Origin: Torreya grandis | Lineage: Eukaryota; Streptophyta; Pinopsida; Cupressales; Taxaceae | Direction of reading: 5' to 3' | NCBI GenBank assembly: GCA_037957365.1 | Contig: JARHVA010004250.1 | Span: forward strand, 320,501-384,500 | Length of the DNA stretch: 64,000 nt | Part shown: one piece after another, positions 48,372 through 58,924 of the stretch | How the letters are laid out: each line of letters opens with the position of its first letter | How positions within the stretch are numbered: the stretch's first letter is position 1 | Translations under genes and position numbers: made by a program | Notes under the pieces: generated by a model | Told to the model about the DNA's origin: nothing | Database searches by the model: none | The model's input: the letters and a program-made list of their open reading frames with translations, nothing else

Positions 48372-49560
48372 TTTAGTCATATAAAATGTGAAAATTGGTA
48401 ACTTGAGTGTGGCTTATGATACTCAACCCATAGGTCCCTCTTGCTTTCTCTCATGACCCTCCTAAACACATTTTCATTGATTCCCAATCATCTATAGCCT
48501 TTCAGATAGTGATTCCACTTCTTCCAAGTATATTTTCCCATGATAAATCCATCCCCCCAAGTCTTTTACCCTTAGGACACTAGCTCCCAACTTAGACTAT
48601 AGCATCAGACCCTAGGGTGTCCATTTCTAGTGCTTCTATCCAAGTGAATTTTCAGCTCCAATGGTCATTTCTTTATGAGTCATATCATTATTATTATCAT
48701 CCTAACACATATATATTTTACCCATTTCCAACATATCTCTATAAAATCCCATTAAAAATTCATTTATAAGGGGTTGTAAAATATCACAAAGTGAGTAAGA
48801 ATACAAGAAAGACTACTTAGGCATATTTACTTATTCTCTACATATAACCATCCAATATATCCAAAAGCTTATTCAAATCCTTACACAAGTCCCTAAACAC
48901 CTCAATCACACCCAATTTTATCATTTTATATCTTCATACATATAATTGTACAAAGTACATCAAGTGGGAGAACTATATATGGTTTGATCCCTCTTTAGAG
49001 TATTGGTATGTAAGCAACATGCCCACACAAGGGGTGTGGATACAAATTCAATGAATCTTAAACACACTAATCCCCCCTCTTTATCAAATTTTGTTAAATC
49101 ATCATGGAGACTAGGGTTTGAAGACTAAATAAGCTCTACATGGAGTTTTATAGACATCCAACATTTGAAATTTCATAGGCAGGCTCATACAAGGACAGTA
49201 AATAAAACCCAAAAAGTTTGGGTCTCCTACACAATAGTAGTAAAAGAGGACTATAGATCTATACCCTAGGGTGTCCTATTTTATTACTCTTATCCTTTCA
49301 TAAAACAAAATCCAAATCTTTATTTGAGACACTATCCCAATCTTGCACTAAAAATTTTAGATCCTATTTCAGTTGTCTCAATTTATTTCCAGATAAGTCT
49401 CATTTTCTCCATAATTATTACTATTTTTATAAAGGTTTAAACTATAATTAAATTATACAAAATATTAGATTAATTATTACAATATGATTTAATAATTTAA
49501 TTAACTCAGATCCCACTAAATTAAGAATAGGATTCTAATATTCCCAAAATAGTTAAATCA
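48372..49560 (+). repeat. 3' LTR of element D
   Basis: It aligns with the 5' LTR over its whole length. The first dinucleotide is TT where the left copy has TG. It ends GTTAAATCA and is followed by the AGTTT duplication. Confidence 0.93.
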
Positions 49561-49565
49561 AGTTT
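49561..49565 (+). repeat. Target-site duplication of element D, right copy
   Basis: AGTTT is identical to 41,605-41,609. Confidence 0.9.
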
Positions 49566-51553
49566 CAACTCTCATCTCAATGATACTCTTTCCACTTATC
49601 TCTATCATTTCTACTGATATAAAACCTCCTCCTAATATCTTTATTTATCATTCACCTCAAATTACTCCACCCCCCATTCCCACTGTTTTACTTGTGACCA
49701 TAAGTCTATTACCAATAGTTCAATCAATTTAATTAGACACAAAGGTCCCCCCTCAACTAGACACTCAAGTTTTTAATCCACTTCCCTCTTCCACAATTTC
49801 ACTCCCCCTTCCATAATTCATTCCATATCATCTACAAATTATTCCATTCCATCAATCAACAACACTAAATAGTGATATATAGCCCTGAATTCAATCATTT
49901 TGACCACAATCCTACTACCCATCCCAACCGCTGGGATAACTACTGATTTATCTTCATATCCATTCACCTTTCCCACTTCATCAACCCTTATTGTCCCTAA
50001 AAATATTATTGATTCATTCAAGGATTTTGACTCCACACTTATAAAGTTTCCTCAATTCTAAATCCCTATGTGTACTCCTCTATTGGTATCACTTCCACTT
50101 CCCACACCCCTACTAGACACATACATTTCTATTGCTCCCACCTCTTACACTTCCATAGTAAACCCAAACCCTATAAAGGAGATAGAGATGGATCAAGTCA
50201 CCAATACAAATATGGACCCTTAACCCAAAGATGTAGAAGAGGTGGAAAATACATCTACTAAATAATCAATGGTAATATTAGTAAATGATACAATACTTGT
50301 CATTGTTCCCACTAGTCCAACATCTTTAGCTCTAGATTCTCAAGTGACAACATTAGCACAATAGGATGACATTCCTAGTTGGTTAGCAAAAATAGTGGGG
50401 AAGAAATACAAGTAGATGGTATCCCTAAAAACATTATATTTTAGCCTTATAGATGTACATAATAAATCCAAGACAACTACCTAGACTATTTTAAGGATAT
50501 TGTATGATTTAGTAGGAGAAAAGTATGTGGAGATTGTAGTCTCCCCACTAGAAAAACAAGAAAAATATCTAGTGTGTGGGATTACCAGATATAAAAAGTT
50601 CACCTTGGATATCCTATAAGAGAGGGATTGAAACATGATGTTTAATCTAAAATTAACTCTCTTTTTGAGAAAATGGATAGTGGCAAGGTCACTAAGAATT
50701 AGTTGAATAACAAGGTTGAACAACTAATGACTACATTAAATAAGCTCATTGATCCCACTATTCAGCCAATCTAACCTATTACTCAAATCATAGATCAGTA
50801 AACACTTGATGTTGTGATATAAATTGGTAGCATGAGAAGGGCCACCAAGGAATGGGTAGAAGAGCTCATCTTGAAGGGTAATAGAGTTATTGAATTGATA
50901 ATAGACCATTATACAAATTGAGGGAGAGAAAGGTCACCCAGAGAGAGTAGATCAACAAGTATGAGAAAGAGACATAAATTTTAAAACTTTTCTATCCAAA
51001 ATTGTTAGTTGTGAATATAATTAAAGTTGAAATTATTCTTGTAGAAAAGATACCAAGAAATGATGTAAAGCAAGAGGAGTTGGATAGAGAAAATCAATTT
51101 ATAATAAAGATAGTTACAAATAGTTCCCATAAGGCTAAAGTTTCACATGAAAAAACCACTAATATGGTATATGAAATTGAATATTTATTGATTAAATTGT
51201 CATGTCAATTAATAGATCATCAAAACTAGGTCCTTTTAGTGTAGGAAGTTCATGATAAATTCAAACAAGTGGTTGAAAGAGAATCGATAAGAGTTAAAAC
51301 CTTCAAATTGAGCTCTATCCACCATTTCATCAAGTAACATAACACATTAGATCAAATGGGAAAAGAGACTAAAGACTACAAAGCTTTCAGAAGGGAACTC
51401 TTTGATACAACAACAGAATGTGAGATAAGTAACCTCTACTCTTTTTGTCCTAATGAAGTCAAAATCTTAGATATCTTTAAGAGTTTTGATGCATATATTG
51501 AAAAGATAGGAAAAAAGGACAAAGTGGTTTCAGAAGGGTTGGATATAGATTAA
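49566..51553 (+). pseudogene. ORFx copy 1, C-terminal part
   Basis: This continues ORFx after element D and is homologous to 62,480-64,000. First comes a Pro/Ser/Thr-rich low-complexity region (about 49.57-50.25 kb, many SPLPSSTISLPLP-like phrases). Then come parts resembling copy 2 (VVSPLEKQEKYLVCGI, ERD.NMMF, MRRATKEWVEELILKG) and a charged, probably coiled-coil region (EIILVEKIPRNDVKQEELDR). Last is an open stretch (51,356-51,553) ending FDAYIEKIGKKDKVVSEGLD and a TAA. Many stops interrupt it. It has no recognised domain. The ORF end is seen only in this copy. Confidence 0.65.
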
Positions 51554-52929
51554 TTCTTTCTATCAAAAAAATTCTTGTATATTGTAGTTTCATTATTGTA
51601 AAAAAATTGTAAAGTTTCAACTTGTAAATTTCAACTATCATTTTGACAGCCCTTTTTGAGAAAGAACTAATTACAATTTCCATGTGCCTTTTTGACAGGT
51701 TGAAAGTTGTAAAAATCAAACTTGAAAATTACACTTTCCATTTCGATAAGTTTGAGTTGCTTAAGTTTCTAAAACACATATTGTAAAATGCATTTATAGT
51801 TTTAAAAATTTATGTGACTTAAATTTTTTAAAATTACTAATTGATAATTACAAGTTAGGGTTTTGTAAAAAGAAACTTAAGTTATATAAATCTACTTTTG
51901 ATCTAAATTTGGAGTTTCAATTTAGCACCCCATTGCATAAAGAGACATTATAGCTGAACCACAGAAGACAAAGGCATTACATGAAGATTTATAAGACTCA
52001 TCCATGCATCCATTAGTTAATTATAATGACAAACTCTTACATAATATTTTACAAATTTGTTCACCTCACCAAAGAGGCCATGAGCTAAATATCATGCCTC
52101 CTTTTGCATTGAGCTCCTAGATTTGCATGCTTTTCAACTAGACATGAATTTAATTGTTCATTACATCTCTTTCATGATAATTTTTATATAATTATACATA
52201 TATCTTTTTGATACTATAGATATTATTCTACATTTTGAATAACTTGTCTACATGTTGCAACTTGGAAAATGAGAATAAATTAAAGAGTTACCTTTCTTGT
52301 CTATGAAATATTTATGTATGCAAGGTTATTTAAATATCTTTGGATGTTTTAATTATTATTTTAGTCACAAAATTTCACTTATGGTATTCTTTTACCCTTT
52401 TTAAATATTGTTTGATTTAAAATAACGAATCTTGTCCCTTGTATATAAAATACCCAATTTTGCCTTTGATTTCACATTTGCATGAGTTTGTGCTCATAAA
52501 AAAATTCATTATATTGATTGTTTTGTTTTTTTAATTAAAGTGAGAATTAAAATCCATTAAAACTAATTTGGTGTAATCACAATTTTTTAGTTTTTTAATT
52601 TCATTCCCAAAACTCTTTTTTCATAGTCAAACCCTAGTTTAAGAGTAATATCACTAACAAGTAGAATTTTTACATAGGCTGGTAGTTTATCATTTAAAAT
52701 TTTTTTATTGAAATGAATCCAACCTTATATAAATTTTCACCTCAATTATTCAAGGTCCTATAACTTGGAGGTAATCCCATTGTATCATTATATTGTTGTA
52801 CAGTGAGCTACAACATCAACACAGGTGAAAAATCTATGTGATAATAATTTTTTGCATGCCTGATGGGACCAACATATTATGAAGAGATTGGTGACATTTT
52901 CATAAACAATTTTAATATTTATTTACACA
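51554..52929 (+). repeat. Probable 5' LTR of element E
   Basis: This non-coding stretch ends ...TTTACACA about 14 bases before the PBS at 52,943. The start is unresolved. It contains two ~95-bp units near 51,600-51,760 (GTAAAGTTTCAACTTG..., AAAAATCAAACTTGAAAATTAC), related in wording to the 86-bp repeat at 59.3 kb. I could not match it convincingly to a 3' LTR inside the window. Confidence 0.4.
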
Positions 52930-52942
52930 TTCTAAAATAACT

Positions 52943-52957
52943 TGGTGACTCCACTAG
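52943..52957 (+). promoter_or_regulatory. Primer-binding site of element E
   Basis: TGGTGACTCCACTAG is a near match to the TGGCGACTCCGCTGG site used by plant Tat/Ogre-like elements. The gag ATG follows at 52,961. Element F has the same first 11 bases. Confidence 0.7.
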
Positions 52958-52960
52958 CTT

Positions 52961-53960
52961 ATGGATTCAAGAATTCAAGGTTTACATATGCCAAAGAAGC
53001 AAATAAGATCATCTACTAAAGGTAAAAGAACTAGTTTTTTGAAAATGTCATTTCGATTTGAAAATAGATCAAGATCAGTTTTATCTTACCCTATATTATA
53101 TCCTACCAATTTATTTTCATCTCATTCAAATATTCTTAATAGTTTCATACTTCCCATTATGGCTAGAAATTACAATTTTATAGCCTTCGATGGAGCCAAC
53201 CCACTCTAGTTGGCCCAATATGATGATATACCTACATTGTCTTTAAAAATTCTTTCATGTTTTACTAGTGAAACTTCCACCATTCCTATGGAACTTATAT
53301 AGGACATTGTTAATATTTATTTAGTCCGTAATGTGATATAAGATAATGTTTTAATCAGACTCTTAGTTTCCTCTTTTAAGGGTAAAGCCTTAAAATGGTA
53401 TAGAGTTCTACCTTTCAATTCCATCTAAGTTTGGGATGACTTAGTCATTTCACTATATACTCAATTTGAAAACTATAGTGACCACCTCTCCCTAGTTAAA
53501 CAATTAAATGTTATTCAATAGGCTCCTCATGAGCACATGACTAATATTAATTTTTTCTTTCAAAAGATGTGGAATATAATTCCAATATTAGTCAATCCAA
53601 CTCAAAATAATCTTTCCTTATTTTACTTAAGAGGTTTGAATAGTGATATAATTTTTATGATTTAGTCAATGGGTGGCACCAAAGTTCCCAATGCCTATGA
53701 AATTTTAATAAGGGTATAAAATTATCTAATTCAAGTAGGAAAAATCACCCCAAGGCCACCAATGCCTTTATTTCTAGAAATACCTCCTACACCACCTTAA
53801 ATTTCTCCAATTATCACCATGAGCAAAGCACCATATTTAACTCCCACTCCTACAAATGATATATATGAGGTTAATTCACTACTTAAGAGTTTTAGAAATG
53901 AGTTAGTAGTAATGAAGAGGCAGTAATCCTATAACTAGAATCCTTATTAGAAAACTAACC
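52961..53960 (+). pseudogene. Element E gag
   Basis: The first ATG after the PBS opens an 82-codon frame with MARNYNFIAFDGANPL near its end. After a stop the same frame goes on with DIPTLSLKILSCFTSETSTI, LLVSSFKGKALKWYRVLPF, LYTQFENYSDHLSLVKQLN, HMTNINFFFQKMWNIIPIL and LSLFYLRGLNSDIIFM. This is the Retrotrans_gag core, with 'F.G.AL.WY..LP..SI..W..L...F...'. The C-terminus is Pro-rich (PPMPLFLEIPPTPP). About seven stops are present. It formed the particle shell. Confidence 0.8.
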
Positions 53961-54740
53961 AAGCATACCAACTGAATAAGAAACCATACCAATGTAATTC
54001 ATATTTATAAGGTCAAAATATACAATAAAAGCCCATACACATATATCTATTACTTGCATCATGTGCTTCCAAAACTATTGTACCTATTCAGAATAGCCTG
54101 GCTCTAGAGTATGAATGATGTTAGCCTTGTGCTCAACCACATAATTAGAATACTTTTCTTAATGGTGTCACCAATCAAGTCTTTATGGTCCAAGGAATAT
54201 CAAACACACAAGGATAGGTATGAGAATCCACTTCCCAACAAGAATATAGACAAGAACCTGCTCAGGGTAAGGCTACTCTTTTAAACTAGCAAGAAGAGGA
54301 ATTTTCTAGTGTTAATCAAGAGGAGGTATTATTGAATGGTAGAAGTCTGGTGGTATCCAATACATGTTTAAAGAAAAGAGAAATAAAAATTTATTATCAC
54401 CCCTAATGTGGAAGAAGTTATAACCCCCAAAGTTTTATAAAAACCTACAAAGAGTAACATAATATAAAGGTCACCCTTTGTGATGATGAGCTAGTCCAAA
54501 TCAAAAGTGCTGACTCTAAATCTCATAAAAGAAAACATTGCTCCTATAAAGGAACTAAAAAAGGTTGTTAAAATTACTTTCAATATTGTTAAACAAATGA
54601 AGAATACCAATTTGAATGTAATTATGTGGGAATCACTATCCATTCTAGCACAAAGAGATTTGTTATAAGAATCCTTTAAAAACTTATAGATAATAGACAA
54701 GGTCATAGCCAAGGGACCTAATGCTGCAATCAATTTGTTT
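53961..54740 (+). other. Element E gag C-terminus to protease linker
   Basis: Only fragments read as protein (for example around 54,250-54,470, with a VEEVITPKVL-like phrase). No zinc knuckle was identified. Confidence 0.4.
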
Positions 54741-55230
54741 TAGCCAAAAAATGACACTAAAATGAGAAAAAATGGTAATCCTCCCACTTTATATATTTCA
54801 CTTGTATTACGGAAGCATATTATTCATCATATCATGGTAGATTCATGGGATAACATTTCTATCATGCCTAAGAAAATAGAAAATGCTCTTGTTATTATGT
54901 ATACACATATTTCAAAAGGTGTAGTATACTTGGATTGGATAAATATTCGAATAGTAGGGATAATAAAAGGGCTAAATCTCACTATCTTCATATGTCCAAG
55001 CTTGTCAATTTCTCAAGATATCTTAGTTATTGATCTCCCCCTTTATTTTTCCATTTGTATTTCACAAGACTTCACTACAAAAATGGGAGGATATATATCT
55101 ACAGATTGTTCTCACATGTTGCTTCGGATGAGATATGTAATAAGAGCAATGATAAGATTTAAGCTAATAGATAAAGATCATATTGATCCATACACTTTTA
55201 TCCCTATAGATATGAACTGTTTATTATAGG
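54741..55230 (+). pseudogene. Element E protease region
   Basis: A 155-codon open stretch reads NGNPPTLYISLVLRKHIIHH, IMVDSWDNISIMPKKIENAL, then ISQDILVIDLPLYFSICISQ and DFTTKMGGYISTDCSHML. The first part matches a gypsy retropepsin, in which 'CLIDSGASNNVMP..V...L' carries the active site. Here DSGA reads DSWD, which abolishes the triad. The part after DLPLYF matches the 'V.DLPP.FGICLSRDF..KLGGYLS.DWSHM' block, a post-protease segment seen in plant retroelement polyproteins. The open frame is unusually long for this area. Confidence 0.8.
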
Positions 55231-55379
55231 ACTAAGAAGAGGATATTGATCATAAAGTTGCAACACCCATAGATGATATTCCAGACACTCATCTAGATGA
55301 ATGGGGATCAACTATCTAATTTTATCCTTATGATTACATATAATAAAATATCTTAGGTACAAATTAAATTCATGAAAAT

Positions 55380-55905
55380 GATGCAATCATCCCGAATCTT
55401 ATAAAACTAGTTGAAGATATTCAAGTAATGTGGAAACTATTCTTTAATGGTTTGAGAATTAGGAATGGTGCAAGCTCAAGTATTATCTTGATTTATCCAT
55501 AAAAGGAGAGATATTTATATTCTTTTAGACTTTAGTTCAATTTCATAAATAATTTAGCTAAATATGAAACCTTGATTTGAGGACTACAATTGGTCAAAGA
55601 GAAAAGGATAAAATCCCTACATATATTTGGTGATAGTGAATTGATTATTCACCAAGTGAGATCCAGAAGCATAACCAAGAATAACTTGCTATGGTCTTAC
55701 AAACATAGGGTTTGGGACCTATTAAAATAATTTACTGTTTTAAACATTGGAGTGACACTAAGAAGACAAGATAAAGATGTTGATTATATGGCCTCAGTAG
55801 GTTCCCAATATAACCTACATGAAGAAATAAAGAATAAAAATAACTAGCATGTAAAGTTGATAGTAAGGCCATCTATTCCTAATAGCTTAACCAAATGGAA
55901 AGTCT
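55380..55905 (+). pseudogene. Element E additional RNase H placed before the RT
   Basis: The plus-strand frame has MWKLFFNGLRIRNGASSSII, ERYLYSFRL.FNFINNLAKY, LVKEKRIKSLHIFGDSELII, HQVRSRSITKNNLLWSYKHR and VWDLLK. This is an RVT_3/RNase HI-type domain: the D of '.FDGA' is Asn here, AEYE reads AKYE, and FGDSE is intact. It lies between protease and RT, not after the RT. In element B the comparable domain is after the RT-linked RNase H. It would digest RNA in the cDNA hybrid. Several stops mark it as dead. Confidence 0.8.
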
Positions 55906-56280
55906 TTGATATTGATCATTAAATTATCATTTTTTTGAGAGAAGAAGCTAAATTCTCTGTTAAGAACTAGTCAAGACTTCAAGATCAATACGGGGATCAA
56001 ATCATTCAGTTGATGATGAAAAAATTACGCATTCACCTTGTCACCTTAGAGAGTATCTTCAATTTAGATGATTAGATAAAAGGTGAAAAGAATAACATCA
56101 CATTTAATGAATAAGACTATGATCTAGTAGTCATTTTAGAGGGTAAGACATTGAAAAAGGAAAGGTATGTAAAAATTTTGAAAAATAAAATTTTTTTAAG
56201 TTATTTCTTGGAGTTATCATGATCTAAGGGGGTTTGACCCTATCTTATCCCAACATAAAATATATCCTGATCAAAATACA
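55906..56280 (+). other. Element E linker before the RT
   Basis: Protein-like remains (FLREEAKFSVKN, DQYGDQIIQLMMKKLRIHLV, TLESIFNLDD) match the kind of acidic, poorly conserved linker that precedes plant gypsy RTs. Confidence 0.5.
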
Positions 56281-56985
56281 AAGCATGTTAGACAAAATTA
56301 GAGAGCAATTAATAAAAAAATAGAACCCTTGATGAAGAGTTAGTTGTCCAAACTGATAGAGGCTAACATCATTTTTCCTATCAAAAACTCATCCTAGGTT
56401 GCCAATATGGTCGTTGTAAGGAAGATGAATGGTGAAATAAGGATTTATGCATATTTTAGGGATATAAATAAAACATCTCTAAATGATCATCATCCCCTTC
56501 CACTAATGGAGCAAATTCTACAACTATATTAGGATCTAAAAGGTTTTCCCTTTTAGATGGTTATTTTGGATACAACCAAATCCTGGTGCAAGAATTAGAC
56601 CAATTTAAGATGGCCTTCACTAAAAAAGAGGGAGCACATATATATAAAAATATTCCATTTTGTTTGAATAATGTTAGTGCAACATTATAGAGAGCCATGG
56701 ATATGCATTTTAGAGGTTTGATAAATGAGATGATCCTGGTATACCTAGATGATATCACAATTTACTCAAAACATGTTGATGCACACTTGGATCACCTTAG
56801 GAATTTTTAAAACGGTGTAAATAATATAGAGTTTACCTCAATATAAATAAGTGTATTTTCATAGTTCATGAAAGGAAACTACTAGGACATGTTGTTTTAA
56901 AAGAGGGTCTTGCAATAGACCTAGAGGGAATATGTGTTATAGCTGTATTAGCACCACTAATCCATAAGAAGGGATTACTGAGTTT
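56281..56985 (+). pseudogene. Element E reverse transcriptase
   Basis: Order: KLIEANIIFPIKNSS, then VANMVVVRKMNGEIRIYAYF, RDINKTSLNDHHPLPLMEQI, a frameshift near 56,537, FSLLDGYFGYNQILVQEL, MAFTKKEGAHIYKNIPFCLN, and the catalytic loop LVYLDDITIYSKH, which is intact. The thumb (LLGHVVLKEGLAIDLEGI, frame-shifted) follows. All RT blocks are present at about normal spacing. Two frameshifts and several stops inactivate it. It lies directly between the extra RNase H and the RT-linked RNase H. Confidence 0.88.
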
Positions 56986-57069
56986 CCTTAAAAAAATCAA
57001 ATTTTTATGAATATTTGGTCCAAAATTTTCCTCTATAAGTAGAATCCTTACTGTAATACTTAAGAAGAG

Positions 57070-57375
57070 TATCATTTTCAGCTAGACATAGGAAGGAAAA
57101 TATAGCTTTGAAGCTATAAAGTAGGCTATTTCAAAGGATCCTACCTAGTCAACCCCAACTATGAGAAATATTTCATTCTCTATACTTTTAGAGGGGAAGG
57201 AAACATCATAGCTATTATAACCTAGTATAATAAAGAACAATTGGAACATCCAATATCTTTTTTTAATCAATCCTTAAAGGATTATGAGGAAAAGTATAAT
57301 TTTATGGAGAATCAAGTATATGTTGTAGTTAAAGCTCTCAAAATTTTTAGGAATATGCTCTAAAACAATAAAATT
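57070..57375 (+). pseudogene. Element E RT-linked RNase H
   Basis: The frame reads NYEKYFILYTFRGEGNIIAI, then EQLEHPISFFNQSLKDYEEK, YNFMENQVYVVVKALKIFR. This is the gypsy RNase H pattern 'F.LYT.A.....A..L.Q.....HPI.F.S..L...E..Y...EKQA.A.VKA...FR'. One stop occurs early. Confidence 0.8.
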
Positions 57376-57700
57376 CATCTTATGGTTAGTCACCAAAGTG
57401 TTAAAGTTTTCCTATTGAGTTGATAAATAAATGAAAAAAGATCAGGATGGATCATAAAAGTCATGAAATATGACATAGACAAAAATTACAAAGCTTGTAA
57501 GAGGAAAGGGATTATGTAAACAATTGGATTATGATATCAAGACTACTAAAGTAACATCTAAAGTATTATATGCTCAAATTTCATCTTATCCAACCAATCC
57601 ACCTCTTTTCAATAGATGGATGCATGGTATGACCATATTCCTACAAATTGGTGAGTACCCATATAACTTTCAATAATCCAACAAAAGGTATTTTAGATTC
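57376..57700 (+). other. RNase H C-terminus / integrase linker of element E
   Basis: It is poorly readable. AWYDHI-like and VFLLS-like phrases (57,590-57,640) suggest the usual linker. Confidence 0.4.
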
Positions 57701-58860
57701 CAATCCATTTGTTATGTTCTTGTTGATGGAATATTGTTTATAAAATATATGAATAGATTCATGCTAAGATGTATAAATCATAATCAAGTCCCCAATGTTC
57801 TCTAAGAGTTTCATGATGATTGATCATGTGGGCACTTTTCTGCAAGAACCATGGCCATCAAAATAATGAGAGGGGGATATTATTGGCCTAAAATATTCAA
57901 AGATGCCCACCAATGGGTAAGAAACTATGAGAATAACAATTAATTCATAGGAAATAAAAGATTAGTAGTTTTTCATCTCAGACCAATTCAATCTGACCAA
58001 CCCTTTTCTCAATGGGGATTGGATTTCATTGGTATGATCAATCCACCAACTAGTATAGGCCACAAATGGGTCCTTATAGAAAAATATTATTTCACAAGAT
58101 GGATTGAAGTAATAGCATTGAAAGATGCCATAAAGGCATCTATCCTAGAATTCATGTATGGTATACTCTCAAGGTTTGGTATTCCTCACACTATTATCTT
58201 AGACAATGACAAAGATTTTATGGAAACTCAAGCGACTGAATGGGCTATAAATCACAATGTATACTTGAGTAATTATTCTAATTATTAATTTTAGGGAAAT
58301 GGCTTGGCTGATTCTACCAACAAAAACCTCATAAGAACTATCAAAAGTATAATGGAAGACAACCAAAGGACATGGAACACAAAATTTAATTCATCATTGT
58401 GGGATGATAGGATCACTCCTAAGAGATCCATTGTCAACTTTACATTCATGTTGGTATATGGAAGGGAAGCTTGAGTCTTGCTATCAATTGAGTTACCATA
58501 TCTAGAACTCAATCATTAGTTAGATTTGATTAACAATAATGAAAAGATAGTAAGATTGGCAAAACTCATGGAACTAGAATAAGTTAGGAACCAATTAATA
58601 AAAGTTAATGGAAGGAAATTAGGCTCAAATAAAGAGGACTTTTGATAAAAAAAATCTAACAAGAGCTTTAATGAAGGATACATGGTTCTCAAATGGGATG
58701 AAAACAAAGCTAAACCAAATAAGTACACTAATTTTGATGTTATATGGATTGGTTCATATGTTATATCTCAGTGTAAAGTAGCTAATGCATTCTAGCCATC
58801 CAAGCTCAATGGATCAAAACTTCCCATCCTAATCAATGAGATATACCTCAAAACTTGATT
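57701..58860 (+). pseudogene. Element E integrase
   Basis: Zinc module: CGHFSARTMAIKIMRGGYYW, KIFKDAHQWVRN; both cysteines of the usual CxxC are replaced (Tyr, Asn). Core: QWGLDFIGMINPPTSIGHKW, YFTRWIEVIALKDAIKAS, FGIPHTIILDNDKDFMET, where both Asp residues are intact. The block NGLADSTNKNLIRTIKS follows, in which the expected catalytic Glu of 'NGLAESTNKNL' is Asp. Next come ITPKRSIVNFTFMLVYGREA and a C-terminal tail ending SKLNGSKLPILINEIYLKT near 58,855. There are few stops in the core (an 89-codon open stretch at 58,019-58,288). It inserts cDNA into the host. The lost zinc ligands and altered Glu make it inactive. Confidence 0.88.
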
Positions 58861-58877
58861 TTGAGGTTGGAATCCAT

Positions 58878-58881
<4 letters not shown>

Positions 58882-58921
<40 letters not shown>
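58882..58921. repeat. (TA)n microsatellite after element E pol
   Basis: About 20 TA units lie shortly after the pol end and are followed by TTAGGGTTAG. Confidence 0.97.

Positions 58922-58924
<3 letters not shown>

Larger units (their letters stand above)
41610..49560 (+). mobile_element. Element D: complete non-autonomous LTR retrotransposon
   Basis: Two direct LTRs (41,610-42,768 and 48,372-49,560), a PPT before the right LTR and a perfect 5-bp AGTTT target duplication define a complete insertion of about 7.95 kb. The internal 5.6 kb has gag/protease-like remnants but no readable RT, RNase H or integrase, so it must have depended on proteins of other gypsy elements. It sits within ORFx copy 1. 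The uninterrupted paralogue near 62,479-62,484 shows the pre-insertion arrangement. Confidence 0.92.

Noticed and set aside
56561..57075. Minus-strand frames opposite element E RT
   Set aside because: They are antisense shadows of the RT and RNase H region.
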